A DNA stretch of 64,000 bases from Bradyrhizobium yuanmingense (GCF_900094575.1 NZ_FMAE01000003.1:1-64000); one strand, 5' to 3'. Counted from the first letter of the stretch, positions 34,882 through 43,999 are shown. The notes: a model not told the origin generated them from the letters alone. Made by a program: numbers and translations.

Positions 34882-35157
34882 ATGCCGCTCATGCGCCACA
34901 AGATCATTGGCCATGATCTGGAACGGCTGGCCTTTCGCTTCACCATGTTGAACGACGGCGAGGTCGTGCAGTGCCAGATCAGCGACGCCGCGATGGACGA
35001 GCTCGCGGGCATGCAGGGCACCGAAAGCAGCGCACGGCAGGCGCAATTCCTGTCGCTGCGCGAGACCATCGAGCGGATCGCGTCGGACCTCTACGACGAG
35101 GCACCGCGATTCCCGGGCTATGTGGTGCGCATTTTCATGCGGCATTTGGCAAAATAA
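34882..35157 (+). CDS. DUF1488-family protein
   Basis: 91 residues. The central pattern FRFTMLNDGEVVQCQISDAAMDEL and tail RIASDLYDEAPRFPGYVVRIF match the small uncharacterised DUF1488 family. It is soluble, with no signal. The ATG at 34882 is used; an in-frame TTG 33 bases upstream is possible. It lies between amn and a secreted protein with no strong hint of function. Confidence 0.7.
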   Translation: MPLMRHKIIGHDLERLAFRFTMLNDGEVVQCQISDAAMDELAGMQGTESSARQAQFLSLRETIERIASDLYDEAPRFPGYVVRIFMRHLAK

Positions 35158-35292
35158 GCCAGCCTGCATGCGATCCGCCAGGCGGTGAAAGGGCTGCGAA
35201 AGGATTCGTTAACGGCAGCCTGTAGTTGCAATGGATGGCGCCGACCCCGGCGTGCGATGATGTCTCGCGGTATTTCACGCCAACATTCTCGC

Positions 35293-36060
35293 ATGACCAG
35301 AAGATCACTCCTGCTGCTCGTCGCCGTCGCCCTGCTGGCCGGAAATCTGGCATATGCCAGCCTCTCCGGGCCCAGCGGGTTTGCACGCGATTTCGATCAG
35401 AACCTCGCGCGATTCCCACTGGCGGCGTCTATCGCCCGCAGCGATCCCGCCCTCCGGGAGGTCTTGCTCCGAAAGACCGAGGCGGCGTTCAATGAAGGCG
35501 GATGGCCCGCCGCGAATGGCGTGCTCAACATCATTCTGGCGAACGAGATGGAAGCCTATGCCGATGACGAACACATCAATGCGGTGGACCGGGCAGAGCT
35601 GACAGCCCTTCTGAAGCTGATGAGCGACCCATTGGCATGCAAGTCCTTCCTCATGGCGGGTTCCCAGCGCGGCGAGTTTTCGGACGCAGCACAAGAGCTT
35701 GCAGAGCTCGGGGCGGCTCACGGGGCGGCGATCGCGAACGGTTTCGAACGCAAGACAAAGGGTGTCGCCCGGGTGCAGGCTGGTGACGAGGAGCTCGGAG
35801 CGATCGAGATGCAATTGCGTCGGGGGCCTTTCGCGGAGCTCACCCGGCAGGAGCTCGGGGCAGAGTCGAGATACCTCGGCGGCAACCCCGCTTTGATGTG
35901 CAGCGCGGCCATCAAGAAGCAGCTCAATCTGCTGTCAGTAGACAGAGTTTACTCGGCTTACGCCTCGCGCCTGCGGCGAGCCAGGGATAACAAGATCGAT
36001 GTCGTCGAGGTCCGCGCGAAGCTGTGCCGCGAACCCGGTAATAGCTTGTCTTGCCCCTGA
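35293..36060 (+). CDS. Secreted or membrane-anchored protein of unknown function
   Basis: 255 residues, not recognised. The start MTRRSLLLLVAVALLAGNLAYA is a signal peptide or single anchor, so the protein is exported. The rest is mostly helical and charged, with four cysteines in two spaced groups (DPLACKSF, ALMCSAA, KLCREPG and the terminal SLSCP) that could form disulfides in the periplasm. The ATG at 35293 was preferred to longer in-frame options because it puts the signal at the N-terminus. No neighbour gives a clue. Confidence 0.75.
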   Translation: MTRRSLLLLVAVALLAGNLAYASLSGPSGFARDFDQNLARFPLAASIARSDPALREVLLRKTEAAFNEGGWPAANGVLNIILANEMEAYADDEHINAVDRAELTALLKLMSDPLACKSFLMAGSQRGEFSDAAQELAELGAAHGAAIANGFERKTKGVARVQAGDEELGAIEMQLRRGPFAELTRQELGAESRYLGGNPALMCSAAIKKQLNLLSVDRVYSAYASRLRRARDNKIDVVEVRAKLCREPGNSLSCP

Positions 36061-36097
36061 GCGGGGGTATCGATGGTGAGATGAGCGTGGGCTCCGC

Positions 36098-36580
36098 TCA
36101 TCCCTCAAGCTTTCTCAACAACAGCTTCAGCGCCGTCGCCGCGAATACCTGCATGTTGCCGAACCGGTCGTTGCTTCCCGTCTCCAGCGTCATCACCTCT
36201 GACGCGGGCCCTGCAACCGCCATGCAGCTATGGCCCGCCGAATCGCCGTAGCGGTTGCCGGTGGGGCCGGCGGCGCCGGTCTCGGACAGGCCCCAGTCGC
36301 TGTCGAAGCGCGTTCGCATCTGCTCGGCCAGCAATTGCGCGTAGGGCTCCGACGACGACCGAAAGCCCTTCATTCCTTCGTCCGAAATATCCATCAGCAT
36401 GCGCCTGGCATCGCGCGTATAGACCACCGCGCCGCCGAGGAAATAGGCGGATGCGCCGGGCACCGCGAGCAGGCTGGCCGCGATCAGGCCGCCGGCGGAG
36501 GATTCGGCAACCGCAATGGTCTGTTTGCGCGCGATCAGTTTGGCGGCGACCTGTTCCGCAATGCCGACGAGCTCTTTCAT
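36098..36580 (-). CDS. CinA C-terminal domain protein (PncC-like nicotinamide-nucleotide amidase)
   Basis: 160 residues, the single-domain form. AVAESSAGGLIAASLLAVPGAS carries the conserved serine-rich catalytic segment, and GLSETGAAGPTGNRYGDSAGHSCMAV the second motif. Active relatives deamidate NMN to nicotinate mononucleotide for pyridine nucleotide salvage. The second motif deviates somewhat from the usual GIAGP, so activity is not certain. The ATG at 36580 fits the domain start. It is convergent with the secreted protein gene. Confidence 0.82.
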   Translation of the reverse strand: MKELVGIAEQVAAKLIARKQTIAVAESSAGGLIAASLLAVPGASAYFLGGAVVYTRDARRMLMDISDEGMKGFRSSSEPYAQLLAEQMRTRFDSDWGLSETGAAGPTGNRYGDSAGHSCMAVAGPASEVMTLETGSNDRFGNMQVFAATALKLLLRKLEG

Positions 36581-36725
36581 GTCGTAACCCCTCATTCCTT
36601 CGCAACCGAGCTCAGCCTTCCTAGCATATGACAGGACGCTTGGCCGAGTTGCGGGCGGCGGGCAGGCCTGCTTGAATGGCGGGGACAAGAAGAGACATGC
36701 GAGGAAACGTGAGAAGGGAGACGTG

Positions 36726-37784
36726 ATGGCGTCCCTGATCGCCGGCGGCATCGACTGCGACGTGCATCCGGCCGTGCCGCATCTGACCAGCCTGCTGCCG
36801 TACCTGAACGATTATTGGCGCGATCAGGTCACGACGCGCGGCATGGTCGACCTTATCTCGCAATCCTATCCGCAGAACTCGCCGATTACCGCGCGGCCGG
36901 ACTGGCGCCCCGAGACCGGCAAGCCCGGTGAGAGTCTGGCGGACATGCAGCGTCACGTGCTCGATGCTTTCAAGCTCGAATACGCCATCTGCAATCCGCT
37001 CTACGGCGTGCAGATGGTGTTTTCGGAAGACATGCAGGCCGCCTTCTGCCGCGCGCTGAATGATTGGCTGGCGAAGGAATGGCTCGATCGCGACTCGCGG
37101 CTGCGCGGCTCGATCGTGATCCCCACGCAAAGCGTCGAGAAAGCGGTTGCCGAGATCGAGCGCTGTGCACCGGACGAGCGCTTCGTGCAGGTGCTGATGC
37201 TTGTCATGGGCGATACGCCGCTCGGCAAGCGCGCGCTGTGGCCGATCTACGAGGCCGCGGAACGTCTGGAACTCCCGGTCGGCATCCACGCCGGTTCCGC
37301 CTATCACAATCCGCCGACCGCCGTGGGTTGGGGGTCCTATCACATCGAGGATTATGTTGGGCAGGCCCAGGCGTTCCAGACCCAGCTCACCAGCCTGATC
37401 GTGGAGGGCGTGTTCGCCAAATATCCGCGGCTGAAAATGGTGATGCTGGAGTCCGGCGTGTCCTGGATCGCGCCCTATCTGTGGCGCCTGCACAAGTTCT
37501 GGCGCGGGGTACGGATGGAGACGCCGTGGGTCGATCGCGCGCCGCTGGAGATTGTGCGCAGCAACATCCGTTTCTCGTTACAGCCATTTGATGCGCCGCC
37601 GGAACCTCAGACATTAATTCGCCTGTTTGATCATATGCAGTCCGACGAATTGGTCCTATTCTCCACGGACTATCCGCACTGGCAGTTCGACGGCCAGGAC
37701 GCGCTGCCCGAAGGTCTGTCCCCCGATCTCGTGCGCAAGATCATGATCGACAATCCGCATGCAACCTATCCCCGCCTGAAATGA
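36726..37784 (+). CDS. Amidohydrolase, ACMSD-like (amidohydrolase 2 family), copy 1
   Basis: 352 residues. The N-terminal metal site is the short form IDCDVHP (D12, H14), followed by GIHAGSAYH (metal or substrate histidines), MLESGVSWIAPYLWRLHKFW and LFSTDYPHWQFD with the metal-binding aspartate. These are the marks of the ACMSD/amidohydrolase_2 group, which decarboxylates or hydrolyses compounds through a divalent metal. It is followed 25 bases later by a paralogue and then a Rieske protein. AGAAGGGAG precedes the ATG. Confidence 0.87.
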   Translation: MASLIAGGIDCDVHPAVPHLTSLLPYLNDYWRDQVTTRGMVDLISQSYPQNSPITARPDWRPETGKPGESLADMQRHVLDAFKLEYAICNPLYGVQMVFSEDMQAAFCRALNDWLAKEWLDRDSRLRGSIVIPTQSVEKAVAEIERCAPDERFVQVLMLVMGDTPLGKRALWPIYEAAERLELPVGIHAGSAYHNPPTAVGWGSYHIEDYVGQAQAFQTQLTSLIVEGVFAKYPRLKMVMLESGVSWIAPYLWRLHKFWRGVRMETPWVDRAPLEIVRSNIRFSLQPFDAPPEPQTLIRLFDHMQSDELVLFSTDYPHWQFDGQDALPEGLSPDLVRKIMIDNPHATYPRLK

Positions 37785-37809
37785 GCCCGCTGCCAAAGGA
37801 GGCAAGGCG

Positions 37810-38922
37810 ATGAATATCCAGTTCCGCGAGAACCAAGAAGCCGCTTCCCCACTGAACGTCAAAACCGCAATCGCGGACTGCGACATCCATCCGGCGCGCA
37901 CGACCCACACCGAGCTCTACCCCTACCTCGCCAAACGCTGGCAGCATCACCTCGAAGTCTACGGCGTCCATGCCTATCAGGGCATGATGGAAGGCCCGCC
38001 CTATCCGAAAGCCCAGCCCAACGCCTCGCGCCGGGATGCCTATCCGCCGGAAGGCGGCCCGCAAGGCTCCTCGCTCGCCTTCATGCAGAAGCAATTGCTC
38101 GATCCCAACAACGTGCAGCTGGGCGTGCTCAATCCACTCAACACCGGGCAGGGCATCCGCAATCACGAGCTCTCGGCCGCTCTGTGCTCGGCCATCAACG
38201 ATTGGCAGATCGACAAATGGACCAGCAAGGATAAGCGGTTGAAGGCCTCGATCGTGGTCGGCAATGAGGACGGGCTATCGGCCGCCGCCGAGATCCGCGA
38301 GCGCGCCGGGGACAAGAACTTCGTGCAGGTGCTGCTGCTCAGCCGCAATGTCGAGCCGCTCGGCCAGCGTCGCTATTGGCCGATCTATCAGGCCGCGGAA
38401 GAAGCCGGCCTTCCCGTCGGCGTGCACGCCTTCGGCTTCGGCGGCAATCCGATCACACCCTCAGGCTGGCCGTCCTATTACATCGAGGAGATGGTCGGGC
38501 ATTCGCAGTGCCAGCAATCGGCGCTTGCGAGCCTGGTTTTGGAGGGCGTGTTCGAGCGCTTCCCGAAATTGAAGATGGTGATGATCGAGGCCGGCTTCGG
38601 CTGGGCGCCGTCGCTGGCGTGGCGGCTGGACAAGGCCTGGCAGCGGCTCAGGAGCGAGGTGCCGCATGTAAAACGGCCGCCGTCGGAATATATCCGCGAG
38701 CAGGTGTGGTGGACGACGCAGCCGATGGAAGATCCTGAAAGGCGCGAGGATCTGTTCGATGTCATCAAATGGATCGGCTGGGATCGTCTCTTGTTCGCCA
38801 CCGATTATCCGCATTGGGACTATGACGAGCCGTCGCGCGTGCTGCCGGCGGGAGTCAGCGAGGACAATCGCGAGGCGTTCTATCTCGGCAACGCAAAGAA
38901 GCTGTACGGGATAACCGCATGA
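37810..38922 (+). CDS. Amidohydrolase, ACMSD-like (amidohydrolase 2 family), copy 2
   Basis: 370 residues, paralogue of the preceding gene: ADCDIHPARTTH (D25, H27), GVHAFGFGG, MIEAGFGWAPSLAWRLDKAW and LFATDYPHWDYDEPSRVLPAG. The two copies differ throughout, so this is an old duplication, possibly a heteromer or two successive steps. AAGGAGGC precedes the ATG. The stop codon lies inside a hairpin at 38917-38961. It is probably in one operon with its upstream paralogue and the Rieske gene. Confidence 0.88.
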   Translation: MNIQFRENQEAASPLNVKTAIADCDIHPARTTHTELYPYLAKRWQHHLEVYGVHAYQGMMEGPPYPKAQPNASRRDAYPPEGGPQGSSLAFMQKQLLDPNNVQLGVLNPLNTGQGIRNHELSAALCSAINDWQIDKWTSKDKRLKASIVVGNEDGLSAAAEIRERAGDKNFVQVLLLSRNVEPLGQRRYWPIYQAAEEAGLPVGVHAFGFGGNPITPSGWPSYYIEEMVGHSQCQQSALASLVLEGVFERFPKLKMVMIEAGFGWAPSLAWRLDKAWQRLRSEVPHVKRPPSEYIREQVWWTTQPMEDPERREDLFDVIKWIGWDRLLFATDYPHWDYDEPSRVLPAGVSEDNREAFYLGNAKKLYGITA

Positions 38923-38961
38923 TCCGAAAAAGTGTGAAGCGGTTTTTCGGTCAGATCATGC
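38917..38961. repeat. Palindrome across a stop codon, 'GCATGATCCGAAAAA' family
   Basis: GCATGATC.CGAAAAA is mirrored by TTTTTCG.GATCATGC. The stop codon of the second amidohydrolase (38920-38922) falls in the left arm. Similar hairpins are widespread in Bradyrhizobium genomes as I know them. Confidence 0.8.
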
Positions 38962-38973
38962 GGAAAACATAGC

Positions 38974-39387
38974 ATGGCGCGGCATGTGATTGCCGCGGTC
39001 GACGAGCTTCCGCCCGGCACGCGAAAATTCCTGGAGATCGACGGGCGGCCGATCGCAGTCTTCAACATCAAGGGCGAATATTTCGGCCTGATGAACCGCT
39101 GCCCGCATCAAGGCGCGGCGCTGTGTGAGGGCCCGCTGATCGGTCTCGCACAGTCGAGCAACCCCGGCGAGATCGAATACACCAAGTTAGGTGAGATCAT
39201 CCGCTGCCCATGGCACGGCTGGGAGTTCGACATCCGCACCGGCCAATCCTATTGCGACCCCCGCCGTTTCCGCGTGAAGGCCTATCCCGCCCATGTCGAG
39301 CCGGGCGCCAGCGTGGTGAAGGGGCCGTATGTCGCCGAGACCATCCCGGTGAAAGTCGAGAGCGACTACGTGGTGGTCGAAATCTAA
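38974..39387 (+). CDS. Rieske [2Fe-2S] protein
   Basis: 137 residues. The cluster ligands are C43 and H45 (NRCPHQGA) and C78 and H81 (RCPWHGWEF), separated by a loop longer than in simple ferredoxins. There is no membrane anchor or catalytic oxygenase domain, so it is a soluble electron carrier or a small Rieske-type subunit. It follows two ACMSD-like amidohydrolases by 51 bases with a hairpin between. The three genes look like a unit, but no oxygenase component or reductase is encoded nearby. Confidence 0.9.
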   Translation: MARHVIAAVDELPPGTRKFLEIDGRPIAVFNIKGEYFGLMNRCPHQGAALCEGPLIGLAQSSNPGEIEYTKLGEIIRCPWHGWEFDIRTGQSYCDPRRFRVKAYPAHVEPGASVVKGPYVAETIPVKVESDYVVVEI

Positions 39388-39405
39388 GCCGCACCGGCGG
39401 TGCGC

Positions 39406-39542
39406 TCCCTCGCCCCGTTCTTACGGGGAGAGGGTTGGGGTGAGGGGCCTCTCTCAACACGAGCGGTCGTCGAGATATCTGTACCCCCTCACCCGAATTC
39501 GATCTGCGATCGAATTCGACCTCTCCCCGCAAGCGGGGAGAG
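39406..39542. repeat. Compound palindromic element, 'CTCGCCCCGTTCTTACGGGGAGAGGG' family
   Basis: Contains a hairpin near each end (CCCCGTTCTTACGGGG; CTCTCCCCGCAAGCGGGGAGAG), GGGTGAGGGG / CCCCCTCACCC arms, and an internal GAATTCGATC..GATCGAATTC palindrome not seen in the other copies. Located between the convergent Rieske and MFS genes. Confidence 0.88.
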
Positions 39543-39575
39543 ATGAAGAGAGTGCGCGTCCCGAAATGACACCGT

Positions 39576-40904
39576 CTAGCGCCCCGCCACCGGCTCCGGC
39601 ACCGCATCATAGGCCGGCACTGTGCCGCCGCCGCGATACACCGTCGAGGCCGCGATGATGCCGAGCAGGGCGGCGAACATCAGCCAGAAGCCGGGCGCGG
39701 CCTTGTCGCCGGTGCGCTCGATCAGCCAGGTCGAGGCGAACGGCGTGAAGGTGCCGAACAGGGCGGCGGCGAGCGCGAAGGCGAGCGAGAAGCAGGTGGT
39801 GCGCACATGCGCCGGCACGATCTCGACGAGTGCGCCGAGCATGGTGCCGCTGTAGACGCCGAAATAGAACGAGAACATCATCTCGACCGCGAGCAGCTTG
39901 CCGAACGTCGGCGCGGCCACCAGCCAGTGCAGCGCCGGATAGGCGGTGACGAGAGAGAGGCCGGCGATGGCGAGCAGCACCGGCTTGCGGCCGATGCGAT
40001 CGGACAGCGCGCCGCCGACCGGATTCCAGATGAAGTTGCTCACTGCGACGAGCAATGTCACGAGCAACGCGTCCTGCGTCGACAGCTTCAGCACAGTCTT
40101 GCCAAAGGTCGGCGTGTAGACGGTGACGAAATAGAACGTCGTCGTAGTCAGGATCGCGATCATCATGCCGAGCACGACGATGCGCCAGTTGGTGAGTGCG
40201 GAGGCGAACACCTCGCGCGTCGTCGGATGCTTTCTCATGGCAAGGAAGGCCGGCGTCTCCTCCAGCGTCCGCCGCAGGATGAAGATCAGCGGAATGATCA
40301 GGCAGCCCACGAAGAAGGGAATGCGCCAGCCCCAGGCGGCCACCAAGTCGGCCGGCATCACCTCCGAGAGGATGAAGCCGAGGATCGAGGCCACGAAGAT
40401 CGCGACCTGCTGGCTCGCCGATTGGAACGAGGTGTAGAAGCCGCGATTGCCGGGCGTTGCAATTTCGGCGAGGTACACCGACACGCCCCCGAGCTCGACG
40501 CCTGCCGAGAAGCCCTGCAGCAACCGGCCGATCAGCACGATGACCGGCGCGGCGATGCCGATGGTCGCGTAGCTCGGGCAGAACGCGATGACGACGGTGC
40601 CGAAGGCCATGATGCCGAGCGTGACGATCAGGCCTTGGCGGCGGCCGATGCGGTCGATATAGGCGCCGAGCACGATCGCGCCGACGGGACGCATGAGAGC
40701 GCCGAGCCAGAACACGCCGAACGTGTTGAGTAGCGAGGCCGTCTCGTTGGTGGAGGGGAAGAACGCCTTGCCGATCGCGGCGGCATAGAAGCCGAACAGG
40801 AAGAAGTCGAACTGCTCGAGGAAATTGCCCGAGGTCGCGCGCAGGATGGCGCCGATGCGCGATTTGATTGCGGGTGGATTGGTCGATGCGGCTGATCCAG
40901 CCAT
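39576..40904 (-). CDS. MFS transporter, metabolite:H+ symporter (MHS) type
   Basis: 442 residues, 12 predicted helices. [25 protein letters not shown] opens the first helix in the MHS style; [10 protein letters not shown] and [13 protein letters not shown] are the two MFS loop motifs, and [11 protein letters not shown] is typical of the citrate, proline-betaine and dicarboxylate symporters. It imports a small organic acid or betaine with protons. AAGGGGAG precedes the ATG. It is on the minus strand, convergent with the amidohydrolase-Rieske unit; a role in taking up their substrate is possible but not shown. Confidence 0.88.
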   Translation of the reverse strand: MAGSAASTNPPAIKSRIGAILRATSGNFLEQFDFFLFGFYAAAIGKAFFPSTNETASLLNTFGVFWLGALMRPVGAIVLGAYIDRIGRRQGLIVTLGIMAFGTVVIAFCPSYATIGIAAPVIVLIGRLLQGFSAGVELGGVSVYLAEIATPGNRGFYTSFQSASQQVAIFVASILGFILSEVMPADLVAAWGWRIPFFVGCLIIPLIFILRRTLEETPAFLAMRKHPTTREVFASALTNWRIVVLGMMIAILTTTTFYFVTVYTPTFGKTVLKLSTQDALLVTLLVAVSNFIWNPVGGALSDRIGRKPVLLAIAGLSLVTAYPALHWLVAAPTFGKLLAVEMMFSFYFGVYSGTMLGALVEIVPAHVRTTCFSLAFALAAALFGTFTPFASTWLIERTGDKAAPGFWLMFAALLGIIAASTVYRGGGTVPAYDAVPEPVAGR

Positions 40905-41048
40905 GGCGTTCTCCCCTTGGAAAGGCGTGGCCGGCCGAGAATCGTTCTCTCGGCAAGGCGACAGATTGATGCTGCGACAATCTGCCATACCCCTTCCCGC
41001 GCGGGGCGAGGCGAGTCAACCGATTTCGCCGGGGAAGCTGATGAATTT

Positions 41049-41948
41049 TCAGGCTTTATTTTGCGCTGCAGCGATCATCCAGTCGCGAAAAGCGACCAGC
41101 TTTGGCGCCTCACGACGGCCCTCGGGCGAGACCAGGTAAAAGCCGGCGTCCGCCGGCAGCGCGATCTTGAAGGGGACCACGAGCCGGCCCTTGGCGATGT
41201 CGTCCTGCACATAGGAGGTCCGTCCCATCGCGACGCCGATGCCGTCGATGGCGGCCTGGATGGTCATGAAGATCATGTCGAAGGTGATGCCGGGGTGCCT
41301 TGCGATATCGGCCGGCAGGCCCGCCGCGGTCAGCCACAGCCGCCAGTCGTCGCTGTTGGTGCTCGACGTGTGCAGCAGCGGATGGTTGCGCAGGTCCTCG
41401 GGGCGGCGCAGCGGCTTGTCGCCGCGCAGCAGCGATGGGCTGCACACCGGAAACAGCTCGTCCGCCATCAGCCAGTCGGCGCGCAGGCCCGGCCATTGGC
41501 CGCGACCATAGCGGATCGCGGCATCGACATTGTCGCGCTGGAAGTCGACGAGGCTGGTCGAGGTGGTGATGCGCACATCGATGCCGGGGTGCTGCTCCTG
41601 GAAATCGGTCAGCCGCGGCAGCAGCCATTTGGCGGCGAGCGAGGCCAGCGTCGACACTGTCAGCACCTTGTCGTCGTCCTTGCGCAGGAGACGGTCCGTG
41701 GCGAGGCGCAAATCGTTGAAGGCGGCGCGGACGCCCGGCAAATAGTCGCGCGCCTCCGGCGTCAGCGCCAGCGCGCGGTTCTGCCGGATGAACAGGCGGA
41801 TGCCGAGCTCCTCCTCCAGCCTGCGGATCTGATGGCTGATCGCGGTCTGGGTCACGTTCAGCTCGCTGGCTGCGAGCGTGAAGCTGAGATGGCGCGCGGC
41901 GGCCTCGAACGCCCGCAATCCGTTCAGGGAGGGCAATCTGGCAGTCAT
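41049..41948 (-). CDS. LysR-family regulator, GcvA-like
   Basis: 299 residues. The N-terminal helix-turn-helix LSFTLAASELNVTQTAISHQ (residues 20-39) and the effector-binding domain with GIDVRITTSTSLVDFQRDNVDAAIRYGRGQWPG place it in the GcvA branch (LRNHPLLHTSST; GVAMGRTSYVQDDIAKGRLV). It sits upstream of the MFS gene on the same strand (144 bases between) and divergent from the DUF1127 gene, so it may regulate either. The ATG start is clear; no second HTH or fusion. Confidence 0.9.
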   Translation of the reverse strand: MTARLPSLNGLRAFEAAARHLSFTLAASELNVTQTAISHQIRRLEEELGIRLFIRQNRALALTPEARDYLPGVRAAFNDLRLATDRLLRKDDDKVLTVSTLASLAAKWLLPRLTDFQEQHPGIDVRITTSTSLVDFQRDNVDAAIRYGRGQWPGLRADWLMADELFPVCSPSLLRGDKPLRRPEDLRNHPLLHTSSTNSDDWRLWLTAAGLPADIARHPGITFDMIFMTIQAAIDGIGVAMGRTSYVQDDIAKGRLVVPFKIALPADAGFYLVSPEGRREAPKLVAFRDWMIAAAQNKA

Positions 41949-42058
41949 TTGGCAGCAGGATGCATGACGTTATTTCATGCGAAAAGGTACAAATTGTCGT
42001 TTGTCGCGGCGCAGCAGAAGGCAGATATTAGCGGTCAACTTAGCTCCAGGAGCTGAAA

Positions 42059-42262
42059 ATGTCTACATTGACCGACAATTCGATGACAAATCATCATGCA
42101 CAGGGCGTCCTCTACCAGATCGGCGAGGTCCTTCACGTCTGGCACGAGCGCTACCGGACCCGGCGCGAGCTGACCCACTGGACAGCCCGCGATCTCCAGG
42201 ACGTCGGGCTGTCCTGGTCCGACATTGCCTACGAGGCCGACAAACCCTTCTGGCGGGCCTGA
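42059..42262 (+). CDS. DUF1127 small protein
   Basis: 67 residues. The C-terminal pattern ERYRTRRELTHWTARDLQDVGLSWSDIAYEADKPFW is the DUF1127 (YjiS-like) motif, with conserved L..W..R.L.D.G. DUF1127 proteins in alphaproteobacteria are often linked to RNA binding or phosphate- or stress-dependent control. AGGAGCTG precedes the ATG. It is followed 68 bases later by a GNAT gene and divergent from LysR. Confidence 0.87.
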   Translation: MSTLTDNSMTNHHAQGVLYQIGEVLHVWHERYRTRRELTHWTARDLQDVGLSWSDIAYEADKPFWRA

Positions 42263-42330
42263 CAGGCCGCCAGGCCGGCGCCGCCTGAGCACAGGGGCGC
42301 CGGCGGTCCCCTTTCCGCAGGGCACGTGTC

Positions 42331-42954
42331 ATGAGCACCCTTCGCCTCGAAGACCTCAAGCAATATTCGGACGTGCTGCGCACAAGGCACGATGAGCGGC
42401 TCAATGTCCGCTTCGTCGAGCCGCGCGACACCGACGAGCTGCAGCACTATTTCCGCGCGCTCTCGACCCGCTCCCGCTACAACCGCTTCTTCGGTGCGAT
42501 CAGCGAGTTGCCGAAGGGCCTGCTGCACGATTTCCTCGAGGTCGGCGAGCGCGATCGCTTCACCATCGTGGCGACCATGATGGTCGACGGCTTCGAGACC
42601 ATCGTGGCCGAAGCCCGCTATGCCTTCCATGCCGAGACCGCGACGCTCGAGTTCGGCCTCTCGGTCGATGACCGCTGGCAGGGCCACGGCATCGCCACCG
42701 CGCTGATGAAGAATCTCGAATGCCGCGCGGCCGCGCTTCGAGCCGAGCACATCTACGGCGACACGCTGCGCGCCAACGAGACCATGGTCTCGCTCGCGCG
42801 CAAAGCCGGCTTCACGTTCGTCAACCATCCGGACGATTGGAAGCTGGTGCGCTTCGACAAGGAGATCAGCGTCGAACCGAAAGACATTCCCTGCGCGAGT
42901 TGGCGCCTCGCCGCCCTTTCCCGTCAGGCCGACAGCCCCTCAGCCTCGGCCTAA
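42331..42954 (+). CDS. GNAT-family N-acetyltransferase
   Basis: 207 residues. The acetyl-CoA site is FGLSVDDRWQGHGIATALMKNLEC (V/I-x-x-x-x-Q/R-x-x-G-x-G/A pattern), then LARKAGFTFVNHPDDWKLVRF. The N-terminal half (HYFRALSTRSRYNRFFGAI) resembles the GNAT domain seen in protein-lysine acetyltransferases and in fusions to CoA-ligase-type proteins, but here it stands alone. The substrate is not identifiable. A rho-independent terminator follows directly. Confidence 0.86.
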   Translation: MSTLRLEDLKQYSDVLRTRHDERLNVRFVEPRDTDELQHYFRALSTRSRYNRFFGAISELPKGLLHDFLEVGERDRFTIVATMMVDGFETIVAEARYAFHAETATLEFGLSVDDRWQGHGIATALMKNLECRAAALRAEHIYGDTLRANETMVSLARKAGFTFVNHPDDWKLVRFDKEISVEPKDIPCASWRLAALSRQADSPSASA

Positions 42955-42962
42955 CATGACTG

Positions 42963-42999
42963 CAGCCCGGCCTGGCCAAGCCAGAGCCGGGCGTTTTTT
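42963..42999 (+). terminator. Rho-independent terminator of the GNAT gene
   Basis: AGCCCGG, a 16-base loop region with GGC-GCC pairing, then CCGGGC and TTTTTT at 42994-42999. It lies just after the GNAT stop. Confidence 0.85.
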
Positions 43000-43022
43000 C
43001 GCGTTCTCTCTCTCTCTCCATC

Positions 43023-43125
43023 GTCATTCCGGGGCGCGCGTAGCGCGAGCCCGGAATCCATTTCACCGCGCGTTTTGCGGCCCAATGGATTCCGGGTTCG
43101 ATGCTGCGCATCGCCCCGGAATGAC
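43023..43125. repeat. Palindromic element, 'GTCATTCCGGGGCG' family
   Basis: Outer arms GTCATTCCGGGGCGCGC and CGCCCCGGAATGAC, inner arms GAGCCCGGAATCCAT and ATGGATTCCGGGTTC. Between the terminator of the GNAT gene and the convergent enoyl-CoA hydratase. Confidence 0.9.
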
Positions 43126-43141
43126 GGCGCTTGTGTCGGAG

Positions 43142-43972
43142 CTACTTCCCCGTGAACACCGCTTTCCGCTTGTCGATGAAGGCCTGCACGGCCTCCTTGT
43201 GGTCGGCGGTCGTGGTGAGGCGGACCAGCCTTTCGGCCTCGTGGTCGCGCGCGGTTTCGAAGTCGAACAGCAGGGCCTCGTCGAGATTGTCCTTCATGTA
43301 GCGCAGCGCGAGGCGCGGGCCTTCGGCGAGCGATTTGGCCAGTGCGAAGGCCTCGGTCTGCAGTTTGTCGTCGGGCACGACTCGGTTGACGAGGCCGATC
43401 GCTTCGGCGCGCGCGGCATCGACGCGGTCGCCTGTGAACATCAATTCGCGCGCCCGCGCGGTGCCGACCAGCCGAGTGAGCAGCCAGGCGATGCCGTAAT
43501 CGCCTGACAGCGCGATGCGGGCATAGCCGGTGGCGACGAAGGCGGATTGCGCGGCGATGCGGATGTCGCAGGCCATGGCGATGGCGAGCCCGGCGCCGAC
43601 TGCCGGGCCGGGCAGCGCAGCGATGGTCGGCTTGCGCACCGACACCAGCGCGCCGGTGAGCAGCCGCTGCCGCTCCTGCAGATCGGCGACCTTGTCGTCA
43701 AAGGACATGTCGAGCTTAGCCTTGTCGCGATGCGCCCCCATGCCCTTGACGTTGCCGCCGGCGCAGAAGGCTTCGCCCGCGCCGGTGAGCAGCAGTGCGC
43801 CGACATCGGAATTCTCGCCGCAGCTCCGGATCATCGCGCGCAGCGCCGGCGTCAGCGCATCCGACAGCGAGTTGCGCGCCTCCGGCCGGTTCAGCGTGAT
43901 CACGGCGACGCGGTCGCGGATGGTGCAGAGGAGCTCGTTGGTGCCGGTGTCGATGGTGGTTTCGGTGGTCAT
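43142..43972 (-). CDS. Enoyl-CoA hydratase/isomerase family protein
   Basis: 276 residues. TLNRPEARNSLSDALTPAL, the oxyanion loops GAGEAFCAGGNVKGMG and GPAVGAGLAIAMACDIRIA, and the following RIALSGDYGIAWLLTRLVG mark the crotonase fold. The catalytic glutamate position at the second loop is replaced by a glycine/aspartate stretch (SGDYG), so isomerase or other crotonase chemistry is also possible. GGGAGAAACC precedes the ATG. It is followed upstream on the same strand by an atypical SDR, with a palindrome between. Confidence 0.87.
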   Translation of the reverse strand: MTTETTIDTGTNELLCTIRDRVAVITLNRPEARNSLSDALTPALRAMIRSCGENSDVGALLLTGAGEAFCAGGNVKGMGAHRDKAKLDMSFDDKVADLQERQRLLTGALVSVRKPTIAALPGPAVGAGLAIAMACDIRIAAQSAFVATGYARIALSGDYGIAWLLTRLVGTARARELMFTGDRVDAARAEAIGLVNRVVPDDKLQTEAFALAKSLAEGPRLALRYMKDNLDEALLFDFETARDHEAERLVRLTTTADHKEAVQAFIDKRKAVFTGK

Positions 43973-43999
43973 GGTTTCTCCCTGCTCTTATTGGACTAG

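Noticed and set aside
36080..36102. Hairpin GATGAGCG..CGCTCATC as a terminator
   Set aside because: It has no T-run and overlaps the CinA-domain stop; it is too weak to call.
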